This document shows, piece after piece, positions 11,424 through 20,078 of a stretch of DNA of 64,000 bases; within the stretch, counting starts at the first letter, position 1; every line of letters starts with the position of its first letter. Under the pieces are notes generated by a model. The model saw only the letters and a list, made by a program, of their open reading frames with translations. It had not been told where the DNA came from and ran no database searches. The translations under genes were made by a program, and so were the position numbers. The stretch spans positions 2,172,016 through 2,236,015 of the forward strand of contig CP078014.1 of NCBI GenBank assembly GCA_020544565.1, written 5' to 3'. The DNA is from Bradyrhizobiaceae bacterium. Lineage in GTDB: Bacteria > Pseudomonadota > Alphaproteobacteria > Rhizobiales > Xanthobacteraceae.

Positions 11424-14369
11424 ATGCTAACCGCTTCGCCCCTGTTCATCGTCGGTCTTCCTTTCGCGGCCTCCATCGCCACCGGCTTCCTGCCGGCGGG
11501 AGCGCGCAATGCGGCCGCGTGGCTCGCGGGAGCCGCCGCCATCGCGGCACTGATTCTGTTGGGAACTGTGTATCCCGTCGTCGCGGCGGGCGGCGTGCTG
11601 CGCTACGAGGTCGCATGGCTGCCCGCGCTCGGACTCAACTTCGTGCTGCGGATCGACGGCTTCGCCTGGCTGTTCGCCGCCCTGGTGACCGGTTTCGGCG
11701 CCCTCGTGGTGCTCTATGCGCGCTATTACATGTCGCCGGACGATCCGGTGCAGCGCTTTTTCGCGTTCCTGCTCGCTTTCATGGGCGCGATGACCGGCCT
11801 CGTGCTCTCTGGCAACCTGATCCAGATGGCGTTCTTCTGGGAACTGACCAGCCTGCTGTCGTTCCTGCTGATCGGCTACTGGTATCACACCGCGGCGGCG
11901 CGTGACGGCGCGCGCCTGGCGCTGACGGTGACCGCCGCCGGCGGGCTGTGTCTGTTCGCGGGCGTGCTGGTGCTCGGCCATATCGTCGGCAGCTTCGACC
12001 TCGACACCGTGCTGGCCTCGGGCGATCGCATCCGCGCGCATCCGCTCTATCTGGTGATGCTGGTGCTCGTCCTGCTCGGCGCGCTGACCAAGAGCGCCCA
12101 GTTCCCGTTTCATTTCTGGCTGCCGCACGCCATGGCGGCGCCGACGCCGGTTTCGGCCTATCTGCATTCCGCGACGCTGGTGAAGGCCGGCGTGTTCCTG
12201 CTGGCGCGATTCTGGCCGGTGATGGCCGGCACCGATGCCTGGTTCTGGATCGTCGGCGGGGCCGGCATGATCACGCTGCTGCTCGGCGCCTACATCGCGA
12301 TCTTCCAGCACGATCTCAAGGGCCTCTTGGCCTATTCGACCATCAGCCACCTCGGGCTGATCACGCTGCTGCTCGGCCTCAACAGCGAACTGGGCCTCGT
12401 CGCCGCGATCTTCCACGCTCTCAATCATGCGACCTTCAAGGCATCGCTGTTCATGGCGGCAGGGATCATCGACCACGAGACCGGCACGCGCGACATCCGC
12501 CGCCTGTCCGGCCTGAACCGGCTGATGCCGTTCACCGCCCGCCTCGCCATGGTCGCCGCCGCCGCCATGGCCGGCGTACCGCTACTCAACGGCTTCCTCT
12601 CCAAGGAGATGTTCTTCGGCGAAGCGTTGTGGGCCGCCACGCCGCACCCCATGATCTACGACCTGATGCCGGTTGCGGCCGTCATCGCCAGCGCGCTCGC
12701 GGTTGCCTATTCGCTGCGCTTCATCCACGGCGTCTTCTTCGGTCCCGCTCCAACGGACCTGCCGCGCACCCCGCATGAGCCGCCGTCGTGGATGCGGCTG
12801 CCGGTGGAGATTCTGGTGCTGGCCTGCATCATCGTCGGCATCCTGCCCGCCGCCACCATCGGTCCGTTCCTCAACACCGCGGTGCGTTCTATTCTCGGCG
12901 CGGCCACGCCGAAGTACAGCCTCGCGGTCTGGCACGGCTTCAACCAGCCCCTGGTCATGAGCCTGATCGCGTTGGCCGCCGGTGTCGCGCTCTACCTCGC
13001 TTTGCAGCGTCATCTCCTCAAGGGCGTCGACGGCGCACCACTGATCCGCCGCGTCGAGGGCCGCCGCATCTTCGAGCGCGCCATGGTGTTCCTGTCGTGG
13101 CGTCTCGCCCGCTCCCTCGACCGCATGTTCGGCACCCGCCGCCTCCAGCCGCAACTGCGGCTGATGCTGGGCGTGGCGGTGCTGGCGGCGGGCAGCGCCA
13201 TCTATCTGCGCGGCCTCGGACCGGGCAATATCGCGCCCGCAAGCGTCGATCCGGTGCTGGCCCTGATCTGGGCCGTGGGCGCTGCCTGCGCTCTGGGAGC
13301 CGCGTGGCAGGCCAAGTACCATCGCCTCGCCGCACTGATCCTGCTCGGCGGCGCGGGCCTCGTCACTTGCGTGACCTTCGTGTGGTTCTCGGCTCCCGAC
13401 CTTGCCTTGACCCAGCTTCTGGTCGAGATCGTCACCACCGTCCTGCTCCTGCTCGGTCTGCGCTGGCTGCCGAAGCGCTTCCAGGTCGCCGGCGCGCCCG
13501 GCCCCGAAGCAATCACCACCACCCGCCGCGTCATCGATCTCGGCATCGCGATCATCGCCGGTGCGGGAATGGCGGGGCTCGCCTTCATGGTGATGACGCG
13601 GGTGCCGCCGGAGCTTCTGGCGCAGGACTTCCTGCACCGCGCCTATAGCGAAGGCGGTGGCACCAATGTCGTCAACGTGATCCTGGTGGATTTTCGCGGC
13701 TTCGACACGCTGGGGGAAATCACCGTGCTCGGCGCGGTGGCGCTCACCATCTACGCCCTGCTGCGCCGCTTCCGCCCGGCCGCCGACAGCATCGAGATTC
13801 CGGAGCAGCAGCGCGACCAGAACGCCTACGACGCCGCGCATCCCGACCGCAGCGAGGGCGACACCGCGGCCGACTGGCTGCTGGTGCCCTCCCTCATCGC
13901 GCGGCTGCTGTTTCCGGTGATCTGCCTTTTCGCGCTGTTCCTGCTGGTGCGCGGCCATGATCTGCCCGGCGGCGGCTTCACGGCCGGGCTCACCGCCGCC
14001 ATCGCTCTCATCCTGCAATACATGATCGGCGGCACGCGCTGGGTGGAAGACCGCCTGCGCATCCAACCGCTGCGCTGGATGGGGTTCGGACTGCTGATCG
14101 CCGCCACCACGGGGCTCGCCGCGTGGCTGTTCGGCTATCCGTTCCTGACCTCCTATTTCGCCTACGCCACGCTGCCGATCATCGGCAAGGTGCCGACGGC
14201 CAGCGCCTTCGTGTTCGACATCGGCGTGTTCGCGCTGGTGGTGGGTGCCACCGCGCTGATCCTGATCGCGCTGGCGCACCAGTCGGTGCGCGGCCATCGC
14301 GCCGTCGCGCCGCCGTCCGACCGGCAGCCGGACGCCGGCCGGGTTCCGGCCATGACAGGAGAGACGTGA
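11424..14369 (+). CDS. mrpA: Mrp/Pha-type Na+(K+)/H+ antiporter subunit A fused to subunit B
   Basis: A 981-residue integral membrane protein. The first two thirds form the NuoL-like MrpA core, and the residues known to matter in Bacillus MrpA sit at the same numbers: E140 (FFWELTSLL), K223 and H230 (LTKSAQFPFHFW) and K299 (FQHDLKG). The C-terminal part (about 835-960, with RLLFPVICLFALFLLVRGHDLPGGGF) is the MnhB/MrpB domain, so A and B are one protein, as in rhizobial phaAB. It is the first gene of a six-gene antiporter operon that exchanges Na+ or K+ for protons. The stop overlaps mrpC by one base. AGGAG precedes the ATG. Confidence 0.95.
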   Translation: MLTASPLFIVGLPFAASIATGFLPAGARNAAAWLAGAAAIAALILLGTVYPVVAAGGVLRYEVAWLPALGLNFVLRIDGFAWLFAALVTGFGALVVLYARYYMSPDDPVQRFFAFLLAFMGAMTGLVLSGNLIQMAFFWELTSLLSFLLIGYWYHTAAARDGARLALTVTAAGGLCLFAGVLVLGHIVGSFDLDTVLASGDRIRAHPLYLVMLVLVLLGALTKSAQFPFHFWLPHAMAAPTPVSAYLHSATLVKAGVFLLARFWPVMAGTDAWFWIVGGAGMITLLLGAYIAIFQHDLKGLLAYSTISHLGLITLLLGLNSELGLVAAIFHALNHATFKASLFMAAGIIDHETGTRDIRRLSGLNRLMPFTARLAMVAAAAMAGVPLLNGFLSKEMFFGEALWAATPHPMIYDLMPVAAVIASALAVAYSLRFIHGVFFGPAPTDLPRTPHEPPSWMRLPVEILVLACIIVGILPAATIGPFLNTAVRSILGAATPKYSLAVWHGFNQPLVMSLIALAAGVALYLALQRHLLKGVDGAPLIRRVEGRRIFERAMVFLSWRLARSLDRMFGTRRLQPQLRLMLGVAVLAAGSAIYLRGLGPGNIAPASVDPVLALIWAVGAACALGAAWQAKYHRLAALILLGGAGLVTCVTFVWFSAPDLALTQLLVEIVTTVLLLLGLRWLPKRFQVAGAPGPEAITTTRRVIDLGIAIIAGAGMAGLAFMVMTRVPPELLAQDFLHRAYSEGGGTNVVNVILVDFRGFDTLGEITVLGAVALTIYALLRRFRPAADSIEIPEQQRDQNAYDAAHPDRSEGDTAADWLLVPSLIARLLFPVICLFALFLLVRGHDLPGGGFTAGLTAAIALILQYMIGGTRWVEDRLRIQPLRWMGFGLLIAATTGLAAWLFGYPFLTSYFAYATLPIIGKVPTASAFVFDIGVFALVVGATALILIALAHQSVRGHRAVAPPSDRQPDAGRVPAMTGET

Positions 14370-14713
14370 TGGAAGCGATCGTCGCGCTCGCCATCGGCAT
14401 TCTGACCATGTCCGGCGTCTGGCTGCTGCTGCGGCCGCGCACGTTCCAGATCATCATCGGCCTGTCGCTGCTGTCCTACGCCGTCAACCTGTTCATCTTC
14501 TCGACCGGCGGACTGCGCACCGGCGCGGCTCCCGTGCTGGAAAACGGCACGGCCGGCAACCTCGTCCAGAACGCCGACCCGACGCCGCAGTCGCTGGTTC
14601 TCACCGCCATCGTCATCGGCTTTGCCACCACGGCGCTGTTTCTCGTCGTGCTGCTGGCGGCGCGCGGCCTGAGCGGAACCGACCATGTCGACGGAGTGGA
14701 GCGCGACCGGTGA
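14369..14713 (+). CDS. mrpC: Mrp antiporter subunit C
   Basis: 114 residues, NuoK-like, with three membrane helices (about 3-22, 28-48 and 75-98). The motif FQIIIGLSLLSYAVNLFIF is typical of MnhC/MrpC, and PDPTPQSLVLTAIVIGFA is the family's conserved third-helix segment (here NADPTPQSLVL). The start ATG shares a base with the mrpA stop (TGATG) and the stop shares bases with the GTG of mrpD, so translation is coupled. It forms the small-subunit contact between the MrpA and MrpD channels. Confidence 0.94.
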   Translation: MEAIVALAIGILTMSGVWLLLRPRTFQIIIGLSLLSYAVNLFIFSTGGLRTGAAPVLENGTAGNLVQNADPTPQSLVLTAIVIGFATTALFLVVLLAARGLSGTDHVDGVERDR

Positions 14714-16335
14714 CAGGCTGGAAGGACCATCTGATCATCGCGCCGATCCTGCTTCCGCTTCTTGCCGGGGCGCTGATGATCCTGATCGGCGAACGCAGGC
14801 GCAACCTGCAGGCCACGCTCGGCCTCGTCTCGGTGGCCGCCCTGCTCGTTGTCGCGATCGCGCTATTGGCCGTCGCCGACAGCACCGGCAACACCTCGAC
14901 GCAGGTCTATCGGCTGGGCAACTGGCCGTCGCTGTTCGCCATCGTGCTCGCGCTCGACCGGCTGTCGGCGCTGATGCTGGTGCTGACGGCGATCCTCGGG
15001 GTTGCGGCGCTGGTGTATTCGCTGGCCCGCTGGCATCGCGCCGGGGCGCATTTCCATCCGCTGTTCCAATTCCAGTTGATGGGACTGAACGGCGCGTTCC
15101 TTACCGGCGACCTGTTCAACCTGTTCGTGTTCTTCGAGGTGATGCTGGCGGCGTCCTACGGTCTTGCGCTGCATGGCTCGGGCGCGCCGCGCGTGCGCGC
15201 CGGCCTGCATTACATCGTCGTCAATCTGACGGCCTCGCTGCTGTTTCTGGTCGGCGTCAGCATGCTCTACGGCGTCGCCGGCACGCTCAACATGGCCGAT
15301 CTCGCCGCGCGCATTCCCGCCGTCGCGCCTGAGGACCGCGCGCTGGTGGAAACCGGCGCGGCGATCCTGGGCGTCGCCTTTCTGATCAAGGCGGCGATGT
15401 GGCCGCTCGGCTTCTGGCTGCCGACCACCTATGCGGCGGCGAGCGCACCTGCGGCCGCCATCCTGTCGATCCTGAGCAAGGTCGGCATCTATGCCGTGCT
15501 GCGGTTGTGGCTCCTGCTGTTCGGCGCGGCCGGTGGCGCGTCGGCCGGATTCGGCGGCGTATGGCTGCTCGGCGGCGGCCTGCTCAGCATCGCCTTCGGC
15601 TCGGTGGCGGTGCTGGCGACGCAGAACATGGCGCGGCTGGCGGGCTCGGCCGTGCTGGTGTCCTCGGGCACGCTGCTCGCCGCGGTCGGGGTCGGGCAAA
15701 TCGCCGTCACCAGCGGCGCATTGTTCTATATGGCCAGTTCGGTTCTGGCGATCGCCGGATTCTTTCTGCTCACTGAACTGATCGAGCGCGGACGCGACAT
15801 CGGCGCCGACATGCTGGCCGTCACCCGCGAAGCCTACGGCGAGGACGAAGAGGAAAATCCGTATAAGGAGGAAACCGGCGTCGCCATCCCGGCGACCAAG
15901 GCAATTCTCGGAATGAGCTTCATGGGCTGCGCGCTGGTGCTCGCCGGACTGCCGCCGCTGTCCGGCTTTATCGCCAAGCTGACGATCCTGGTGCCGTTGT
16001 TCGCGGGACAAGGCACCGTGTCCGTCACGACGTGGGTGCTGCTCGCCGCACTTCTGCTCTCCGGAATGGCGATGATCATCGCCATGACGCGCTCCGGCAT
16101 CGACGCTTTCTGGGTGTCGGCGGGGGGGCCGCTGCCGCGCGTGCGGATGCTGGAAATCGGTCCGGTGCTGGTGCTGCTCACCCTGTGCGTGGCGCTCTCG
16201 GTCAAGCCCGCGCCCGTGCTGCGCTACATGCAGGCCGCCGCGCAATCGCTGCACGCGCCGCAGCACTATGTCCGCGACGTGCTGTCCGACCGCGGATCGC
16301 AGACATCCGTATTGCCACCGGGAGGCGGGCGATGA
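14710..16335 (+). CDS. mrpD: Mrp antiporter subunit D
   Basis: 541 residues, a NuoM/NuoN-like proton-channel subunit. The conserved acidic residue of helix 5 is E143 (NLFVFFEVMLAASYGLALHG) and the matching lysine of helix 7 is K227 (FLIKAAMWPLGFWLP). A hydrophilic cytoplasmic loop at about 375-395 (YGEDEEENPYKEET) is longer and more acidic than in many homologues. Start is GTG 14710, overlapping mrpC. The end overlaps mrpE by ATGA. It should form the second ion-transfer module of the antiporter. Confidence 0.94.
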   Translation: MTGWKDHLIIAPILLPLLAGALMILIGERRRNLQATLGLVSVAALLVVAIALLAVADSTGNTSTQVYRLGNWPSLFAIVLALDRLSALMLVLTAILGVAALVYSLARWHRAGAHFHPLFQFQLMGLNGAFLTGDLFNLFVFFEVMLAASYGLALHGSGAPRVRAGLHYIVVNLTASLLFLVGVSMLYGVAGTLNMADLAARIPAVAPEDRALVETGAAILGVAFLIKAAMWPLGFWLPTTYAAASAPAAAILSILSKVGIYAVLRLWLLLFGAAGGASAGFGGVWLLGGGLLSIAFGSVAVLATQNMARLAGSAVLVSSGTLLAAVGVGQIAVTSGALFYMASSVLAIAGFFLLTELIERGRDIGADMLAVTREAYGEDEEENPYKEETGVAIPATKAILGMSFMGCALVLAGLPPLSGFIAKLTILVPLFAGQGTVSVTTWVLLAALLLSGMAMIIAMTRSGIDAFWVSAGGPLPRVRMLEIGPVLVLLTLCVALSVKPAPVLRYMQAAAQSLHAPQHYVRDVLSDRGSQTSVLPPGGGR

Positions 16336-16820
16336 AGCGCTGGCTGCCCTATCCGCTGCTGACCGCGTTGCTGGTGGCCCTGTGGCTGCTGCTCAACCAG
16401 AGCATCGCGCCGGGCACAATCATCCTCGGCATCGTTTTCGCTTGCGCCACCGCCTGGGCGCTGGCGGCGCTCGATCCGCCGACAACGCGATTCCGGCGGC
16501 CCGGCGCAGCGCTGAAACTCGCGCTCGACGTTCTGGCCGAAATCATCCGCTCCAACAACGCTGTCGCCTGGCTGATCCTGCGCAACCACAAGCGCGACCG
16601 CAGATCGGGATTCGTGCGCATCCCGCTGCACACGCGCAATCCCTACTGCCTCGCCGCGCTCGCCTGCATCATCACCGCCACGCCGGGAACGATCTGGGTG
16701 GAATACGACTCCAGCGACAACACCATGCTGCTCCACGTGCTCGACCTGATCGACGAACAGCAATGGGTGACGATCATCAAGGAGCGCTACGAGAACCGGC
16801 TGATGGAGATATTCGAATGA
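16332..16820 (+). CDS. mrpE: Mrp antiporter subunit E
   Basis: 162 residues. Two hydrophobic N-terminal segments are followed by a cytoplasmic domain carrying the MrpE family pattern: VLAEIIRSNNAVAWLIL, then GFVRIPL, TATPGTIWVEYD and LHVLDL. Subunit E is needed for assembly and membrane placement of the complex. Starts at ATG 16332 inside the mrpD stop (ATGA) and overlaps mrpF the same way. It is the only subunit with no clear complex I counterpart. Confidence 0.93.
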   Translation: MKRWLPYPLLTALLVALWLLLNQSIAPGTIILGIVFACATAWALAALDPPTTRFRRPGAALKLALDVLAEIIRSNNAVAWLILRNHKRDRRSGFVRIPLHTRNPYCLAALACIITATPGTIWVEYDSSDNTMLLHVLDLIDEQQWVTIIKERYENRLMEIFE

Positions 16821-17098
16821 GCGCAGCCCTGCTCGACTGGTCCATCTTCATCGCGCAGATCCTGCTCGGCCTCGCCATGGCCTGCGCCGCGCTCCATGCC
16901 TTGCGCGGGCCGCGCGCCCAAGACCGGGTGCTCGGCCTCGATACGCTTTATGCCAACGCCACGATCCTGCTTCTGACCTTCGGCATCCGTACTGGATCGA
17001 CGCTCTATTTCGAATCGGCGCTGGTTATCGCCCTGCTCGGCTTCGTCGCCACCGCGGCGCTGGCCAAGTTCCTCATGCGCGGCGAGGTGATCGAATGA
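16817..17098 (+). CDS. mrpF: Mrp antiporter subunit F
   Basis: 93 residues with three membrane helices. The family signature is RGPRAQDRVLGLDTLYANA at about residues 30-48, with an invariant aspartate in the DRVLGLD segment. The third helix (ALVIALLGFVATAALAKF) ends in a short acidic tail. It overlaps mrpE at its start and mrpG at its end (both ATGA), consistent with strict co-expression of the antiporter. Confidence 0.93.
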   Translation: MSAALLDWSIFIAQILLGLAMACAALHALRGPRAQDRVLGLDTLYANATILLLTFGIRTGSTLYFESALVIALLGFVATAALAKFLMRGEVIE

Positions 17099-17457
17099 CG
17101 CACGCGGCCAACCTGCCTGCCTGGGCGGCGGTGGTGACGGCGCTGCTGCTGCTGCTCGGATCGGCGCTGGCGCTGATCGGCTCGCTGGGCCTGCTCCGCT
17201 TCCGCAGCTTCTACGATCGCGTGCATGCGCCGACGCTGGGAACGACGCTCGGCATCGGCAGCGTGCTGATCGCCTCGATGCTGTACTTCTCGATCCTGCA
17301 GACCCGACCGGTGCTTCACGAACTGCTGATCACGGTCTTCATGGTGGTGACGACGCCGATCACCCTGATGCTGCTGGCGCGCGCCGCGCTCTACCGCGAC
17401 CGACAGGAAGGCAGCGAGGACGTGCCGCCGCGAGACCAGCGGCACGTTGAAGATTGA
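17095..17457 (+). CDS. mrpG: Mrp antiporter subunit G
   Basis: 120 residues. Three membrane helices carry the MnhG pattern: LGSALALIGSLGLLRF, then the conserved FYDRVHAPTLGTTLG at about 43-57, and TVFMVVTTPITLMLLARAA. The charged C-terminal tail (DRQEGSEDVPPRDQ) is cytoplasmic. It closes the six-gene operon, so all seven Mrp functions are present with A and B fused. Confidence 0.93.
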   Translation: MTHAANLPAWAAVVTALLLLLGSALALIGSLGLLRFRSFYDRVHAPTLGTTLGIGSVLIASMLYFSILQTRPVLHELLITVFMVVTTPITLMLLARAALYRDRQEGSEDVPPRDQRHVED

Positions 17458-17492
17458 GGCGACCCCGCGGGACGCCAGCCCTGAAATGAAGT

Positions 17493-17732
17493 TCAGGCCG
17501 CGCTCAGGGCGGAGGCAATCTTGTCCTTCAAAGCCAGGCGCTGCTTGCGCAGGATTTCCTCGGCCTGGTCGCTGATCGGCTCGATACGGGTTTCCGCCCG
17601 GTGAATCTGATCGTTGATCTCGTCGTATTTCTCCAGAACCTGCGCGAACTCCGGATTGCTGATCTTGAGCGCATGGATCTTGTCCATATCGTCAGGGAAT
17701 TCGTCGTGGAGCGTGTGAGGGGTATTGGACAA
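17493..17732 (-). CDS. YdcH/DUF465-family small coiled-coil protein, TTG start
   Basis: 79 residues matching the YdcH (DUF465) family: SNTPHTLHDEFPDD, KIHALKISNPEF, then an acidic-basic helical hairpin (QIHRAETRIEPISDQAEEIL, RKQRLALKDKIASAL) with coiled-coil character. Function in the family is unknown. I start at TTG 17730-17732 because an AAGGAG sits 7 bases upstream and the resulting N-terminus is the family's usual (M)SNTPH. The next in-frame ATG would cut into the family domain, and the long upstream extension looks unrelated. It converges on mrpG from the other strand. Confidence 0.8.
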   Translation of the reverse strand: MSNTPHTLHDEFPDDMDKIHALKISNPEFAQVLEKYDEINDQIHRAETRIEPISDQAEEILRKQRLALKDKIASALSAA

Positions 17733-17864
17733 TTGCAGTCTCCTTGGTTGTCGCACAATGGCGGCGGTCGCCACGCGAGAGAACGCTGATGAAGTGCCAA
17801 GCACTCCGCGCCATCCTCTGCAGCCGGATGATGGCGGCGTCATGATGCCGGATGGCGGGGATGG

Positions 17865-18251
17865 TTATGGCCGTTCGACACGAACGACGCGATAGGGATG
17901 GAAGTCCGATCCCTGCCGGATCGACACATATTCCCCGGTGATGAAACGTTCCTCGCCGAGGCGGAAGCCGATCTCGTCGTCGCTGTCGCCTTCTTCGTAG
18001 TCGAAATACCATTGTCCGCCGGGTTTGCGCCGCAAGCGCCCGATCTTGACATCGCCATGCCTGTCGAAGCGCCGCACGCGGCAGACGGCCTGATGGGTTT
18101 TCCATTCATGGGGATCGAGGCGGCTGTCGCCATCAAGCGGCACGAGCAGATCGTAGCCGTCGTCCTGCTCGCCCTCCGGATGCCCCTTCTCACGCGCAAG
18201 CAACAGCCGCACATGCCGGAAGCTGGGCGTCAGATCCTTCATCTCGATCAT
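17865..18251 (-). CDS. Conserved hypothetical protein
   Basis: 128 residues, soluble, with no signal peptide or membrane helix. It is rich in charged and aromatic residues: REKGHPEGEQDDGYDLLVPL, HEWKTHQAVCRVRRF, GGQWYFDYEEGDSDDEIGFRLGEERFITGEYVSI. I recognise close relatives as uncharacterised proteins in Rhizobiales, with no named domain. The start at 18251 has AAGGAG 8 bases upstream; a second ATG lies three codons later. It sits between the YdcH-like gene and a DUF2252 gene, on the same strand. I propose no function. Confidence 0.75.
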   Translation of the reverse strand: MIEMKDLTPSFRHVRLLLAREKGHPEGEQDDGYDLLVPLDGDSRLDPHEWKTHQAVCRVRRFDRHGDVKIGRLRRKPGGQWYFDYEEGDSDDEIGFRLGEERFITGEYVSIRQGSDFHPYRVVRVERP

Positions 18252-18436
18252 GATCGAAACTCCTTCTCTTCCTTTTCTCCTTTCTCATGCCTTGCGGAAC
18301 GCATCGCCATCTTGATTTGCATCAAATCCGGCCCGGCATCGCGAACCCAAGCGAGTTTCGAGCCGAACTGCAAAATGCGGCAGCAACGCACCACCAGCCG
18401 GAAGGCCCGCGGCCATCTGCCACAAGGGTGCCCGGA

Positions 18437-19900
18437 TCAGACAGGAACAGAAGGATCGACGGCGATGCGCCCGGCGCGGCGCAGCGCCGCCAGCGCCGCG
18501 TGATCCTTTTCGGTCTGCCGCTGATAGGCCAGCGCGAACCGGCCGATAGCCTCGTCCAGCGCGGCGCTCTTGCCGGCATAGCCGGCGATCATCGCCGGGT
18601 CGCCGGACTTGGCGTGGGCCAGCGCCAGCGCCCGGCCGCAGAGCCGGCAGTACAAGGCAAACCGCCTGCGCTGCTCCTTGTCGTCGGCGGCGATCTGAAT
18701 GCCGCCCTTCATGTCCGCGAGCTGGCGCACATAGACATGCCGCCCGCCCTCGGATTCGCCCCAGCCCAGGAAGATATCCGGAGAGCCCTGGGTCAGCCGT
18801 TGCCCAGCGACGACGCGGCGCCCCTGATTGTCGAACGGAAGACGGGCGGGCGAATACGGCGCGAGCACGGACGGCAGCGCCTCCTTGATCTGGAGGAACA
18901 GCGGGTCGTTGTCGTCGAGCCCCTGCATATAGGCGACCCAACAACTGGTGCCGACGCTGCCGACGCCCACCACCTTGCGCGCCACATCGACGATGCGATA
19001 GCGCGACAACAGCCGCTTGCGATCATCGGGAAGCGAATGGAAGTAGCTGCGGATCACCGCATCGATCACCCCGGCCATCGGCGCGCCGTCATCGCGGTGC
19101 GTCTCGCGCACGATCAAGGGAACATCCTCGGCGATCCGGGATTGTCCCGCGACCGTCTCGGTGAGCTTGTCCAGCGTGCGTAGATGACCCTTTGTCCGCG
19201 CCTTTTCGATCACGCTCTCGATGCGCCGGCGCACGTCCGGCGGCGCGGCCTTGTGGATCGGCTCGTCCTCGATTCTGTCGTACCACACCTCAAGAAACGG
19301 CATGTCCGCATAACGACGGATGTACTCACGATAGGAAGCCACCGCCTGCTGCGCCGCATCCTCGGCCTCGACGCGATCGCCGCCCATGAAACTCACGGCC
19401 ACGGCAGCGCTCGCCGCCAAGCGCTTGAGGTCCCATTCCCAGGGCCCGGGATAGACCTCGTCGAAGTCATTGATGGCGAAGATGAGCTGCCGTTCCGCCG
19501 AACCGAAGACGCCGAAATTGGCGACATGCATGTCGCCACAGGCCGCGACGAGAACGCCGGTGCTCGGCGTCAGCGCCAGGTCCGCCGCCATGATCGCCGC
19601 ACCGCCGCGCAGGAAACTGAAAGGCGACGCCAGCATGCGCGCATGGCGCAGCGGCACCAGTTTCCGCACGCGAGTCGCGTTCTGCTTCTTGAGAATCGCC
19701 ATCGGATCGACGCGCTTCCTGCCCGGACGCCAGATCGCGTGCGCGCTTCGGGGAGTGTCGCGGCGCAGGCTCTTGCCCATCTCGATCCGTTCCTTGCGAG
19801 ACGAGCGAGGCTCCGCGAAACTATGCAGCCCGCCCCGGCGGGTGCTCGAAAGCGATTCAAAATAGCCCCGGTCGAAATCGCTATTACGAAACATGTCCAT
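18437..19900 (-). CDS. DUF2252-family protein, kinase-like fold candidate
   Basis: 487 residues of the DUF2252 family. Landmarks are ARMLASPFSFLRGGAAIMAADL (about 88-109), GDMHVANFGVFGS (about 121-133) and INDFDEVYPGPWEWDLKRLAAS (about 141-162). The HxxNFG and DFDE...WDLKR motifs look like the catalytic and metal loops of aminoglycoside-phosphotransferase-like kinases (HxDxxxxN and D...D), which suggests a phosphotransferase activity. That is inference; no substrate is known. The N-terminal 60 residues are basic (RRDTPRSAHAIWRPGRKRVDP). It is separated from the dehydratase gene upstream by a hairpin-bearing gap. Confidence 0.82.
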   Translation of the reverse strand: MDMFRNSDFDRGYFESLSSTRRGGLHSFAEPRSSRKERIEMGKSLRRDTPRSAHAIWRPGRKRVDPMAILKKQNATRVRKLVPLRHARMLASPFSFLRGGAAIMAADLALTPSTGVLVAACGDMHVANFGVFGSAERQLIFAINDFDEVYPGPWEWDLKRLAASAAVAVSFMGGDRVEAEDAAQQAVASYREYIRRYADMPFLEVWYDRIEDEPIHKAAPPDVRRRIESVIEKARTKGHLRTLDKLTETVAGQSRIAEDVPLIVRETHRDDGAPMAGVIDAVIRSYFHSLPDDRKRLLSRYRIVDVARKVVGVGSVGTSCWVAYMQGLDDNDPLFLQIKEALPSVLAPYSPARLPFDNQGRRVVAGQRLTQGSPDIFLGWGESEGGRHVYVRQLADMKGGIQIAADDKEQRRRFALYCRLCGRALALAHAKSGDPAMIAGYAGKSAALDEAIGRFALAYQRQTEKDHAALAALRRAGRIAVDPSVPV

Positions 19901-19992
19901 GGCGACCCGCCTGACAATAAACGATCATCAAATCTCGTCGGCCGCAGCGCGAGGGAAATATCCCAACGTCAGCTGCAGCATTGTCAATGATC

Positions 19993-20034
19993 GATCCGCC
20001 GCGCCGGATTGACAAGGCTTTTCCGGCGCGGATC
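19993..20034 (-). terminator. Hairpin downstream of the dehydratase gene
   Basis: An imperfect inverted repeat pairs 19993-20008 (GATCCGCCGCGCCGGA) with 20022-20034 (TCCGGCGCGGATC); a 3-base bulge is needed. It lies 45 bases past the stop of the minus-strand dehydratase gene. There is no T-run, so it may be a Rho-assisted or processing hairpin rather than an intrinsic terminator. Confidence 0.35.
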
Positions 20035-20078
20035 ACGCCCCCGGACTGAAACGGACAAGCCCGATCGGGCAGGACCGG

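Noticed and set aside
12582..14297. Long open frame on the minus strand opposite mrpA
   Set aside because: It is antisense to a protein with all Mrp catalytic residues, and its translation is rich in Arg, His, Gln and Asp with no domain. Such frames are normal opposite GC-rich genes.
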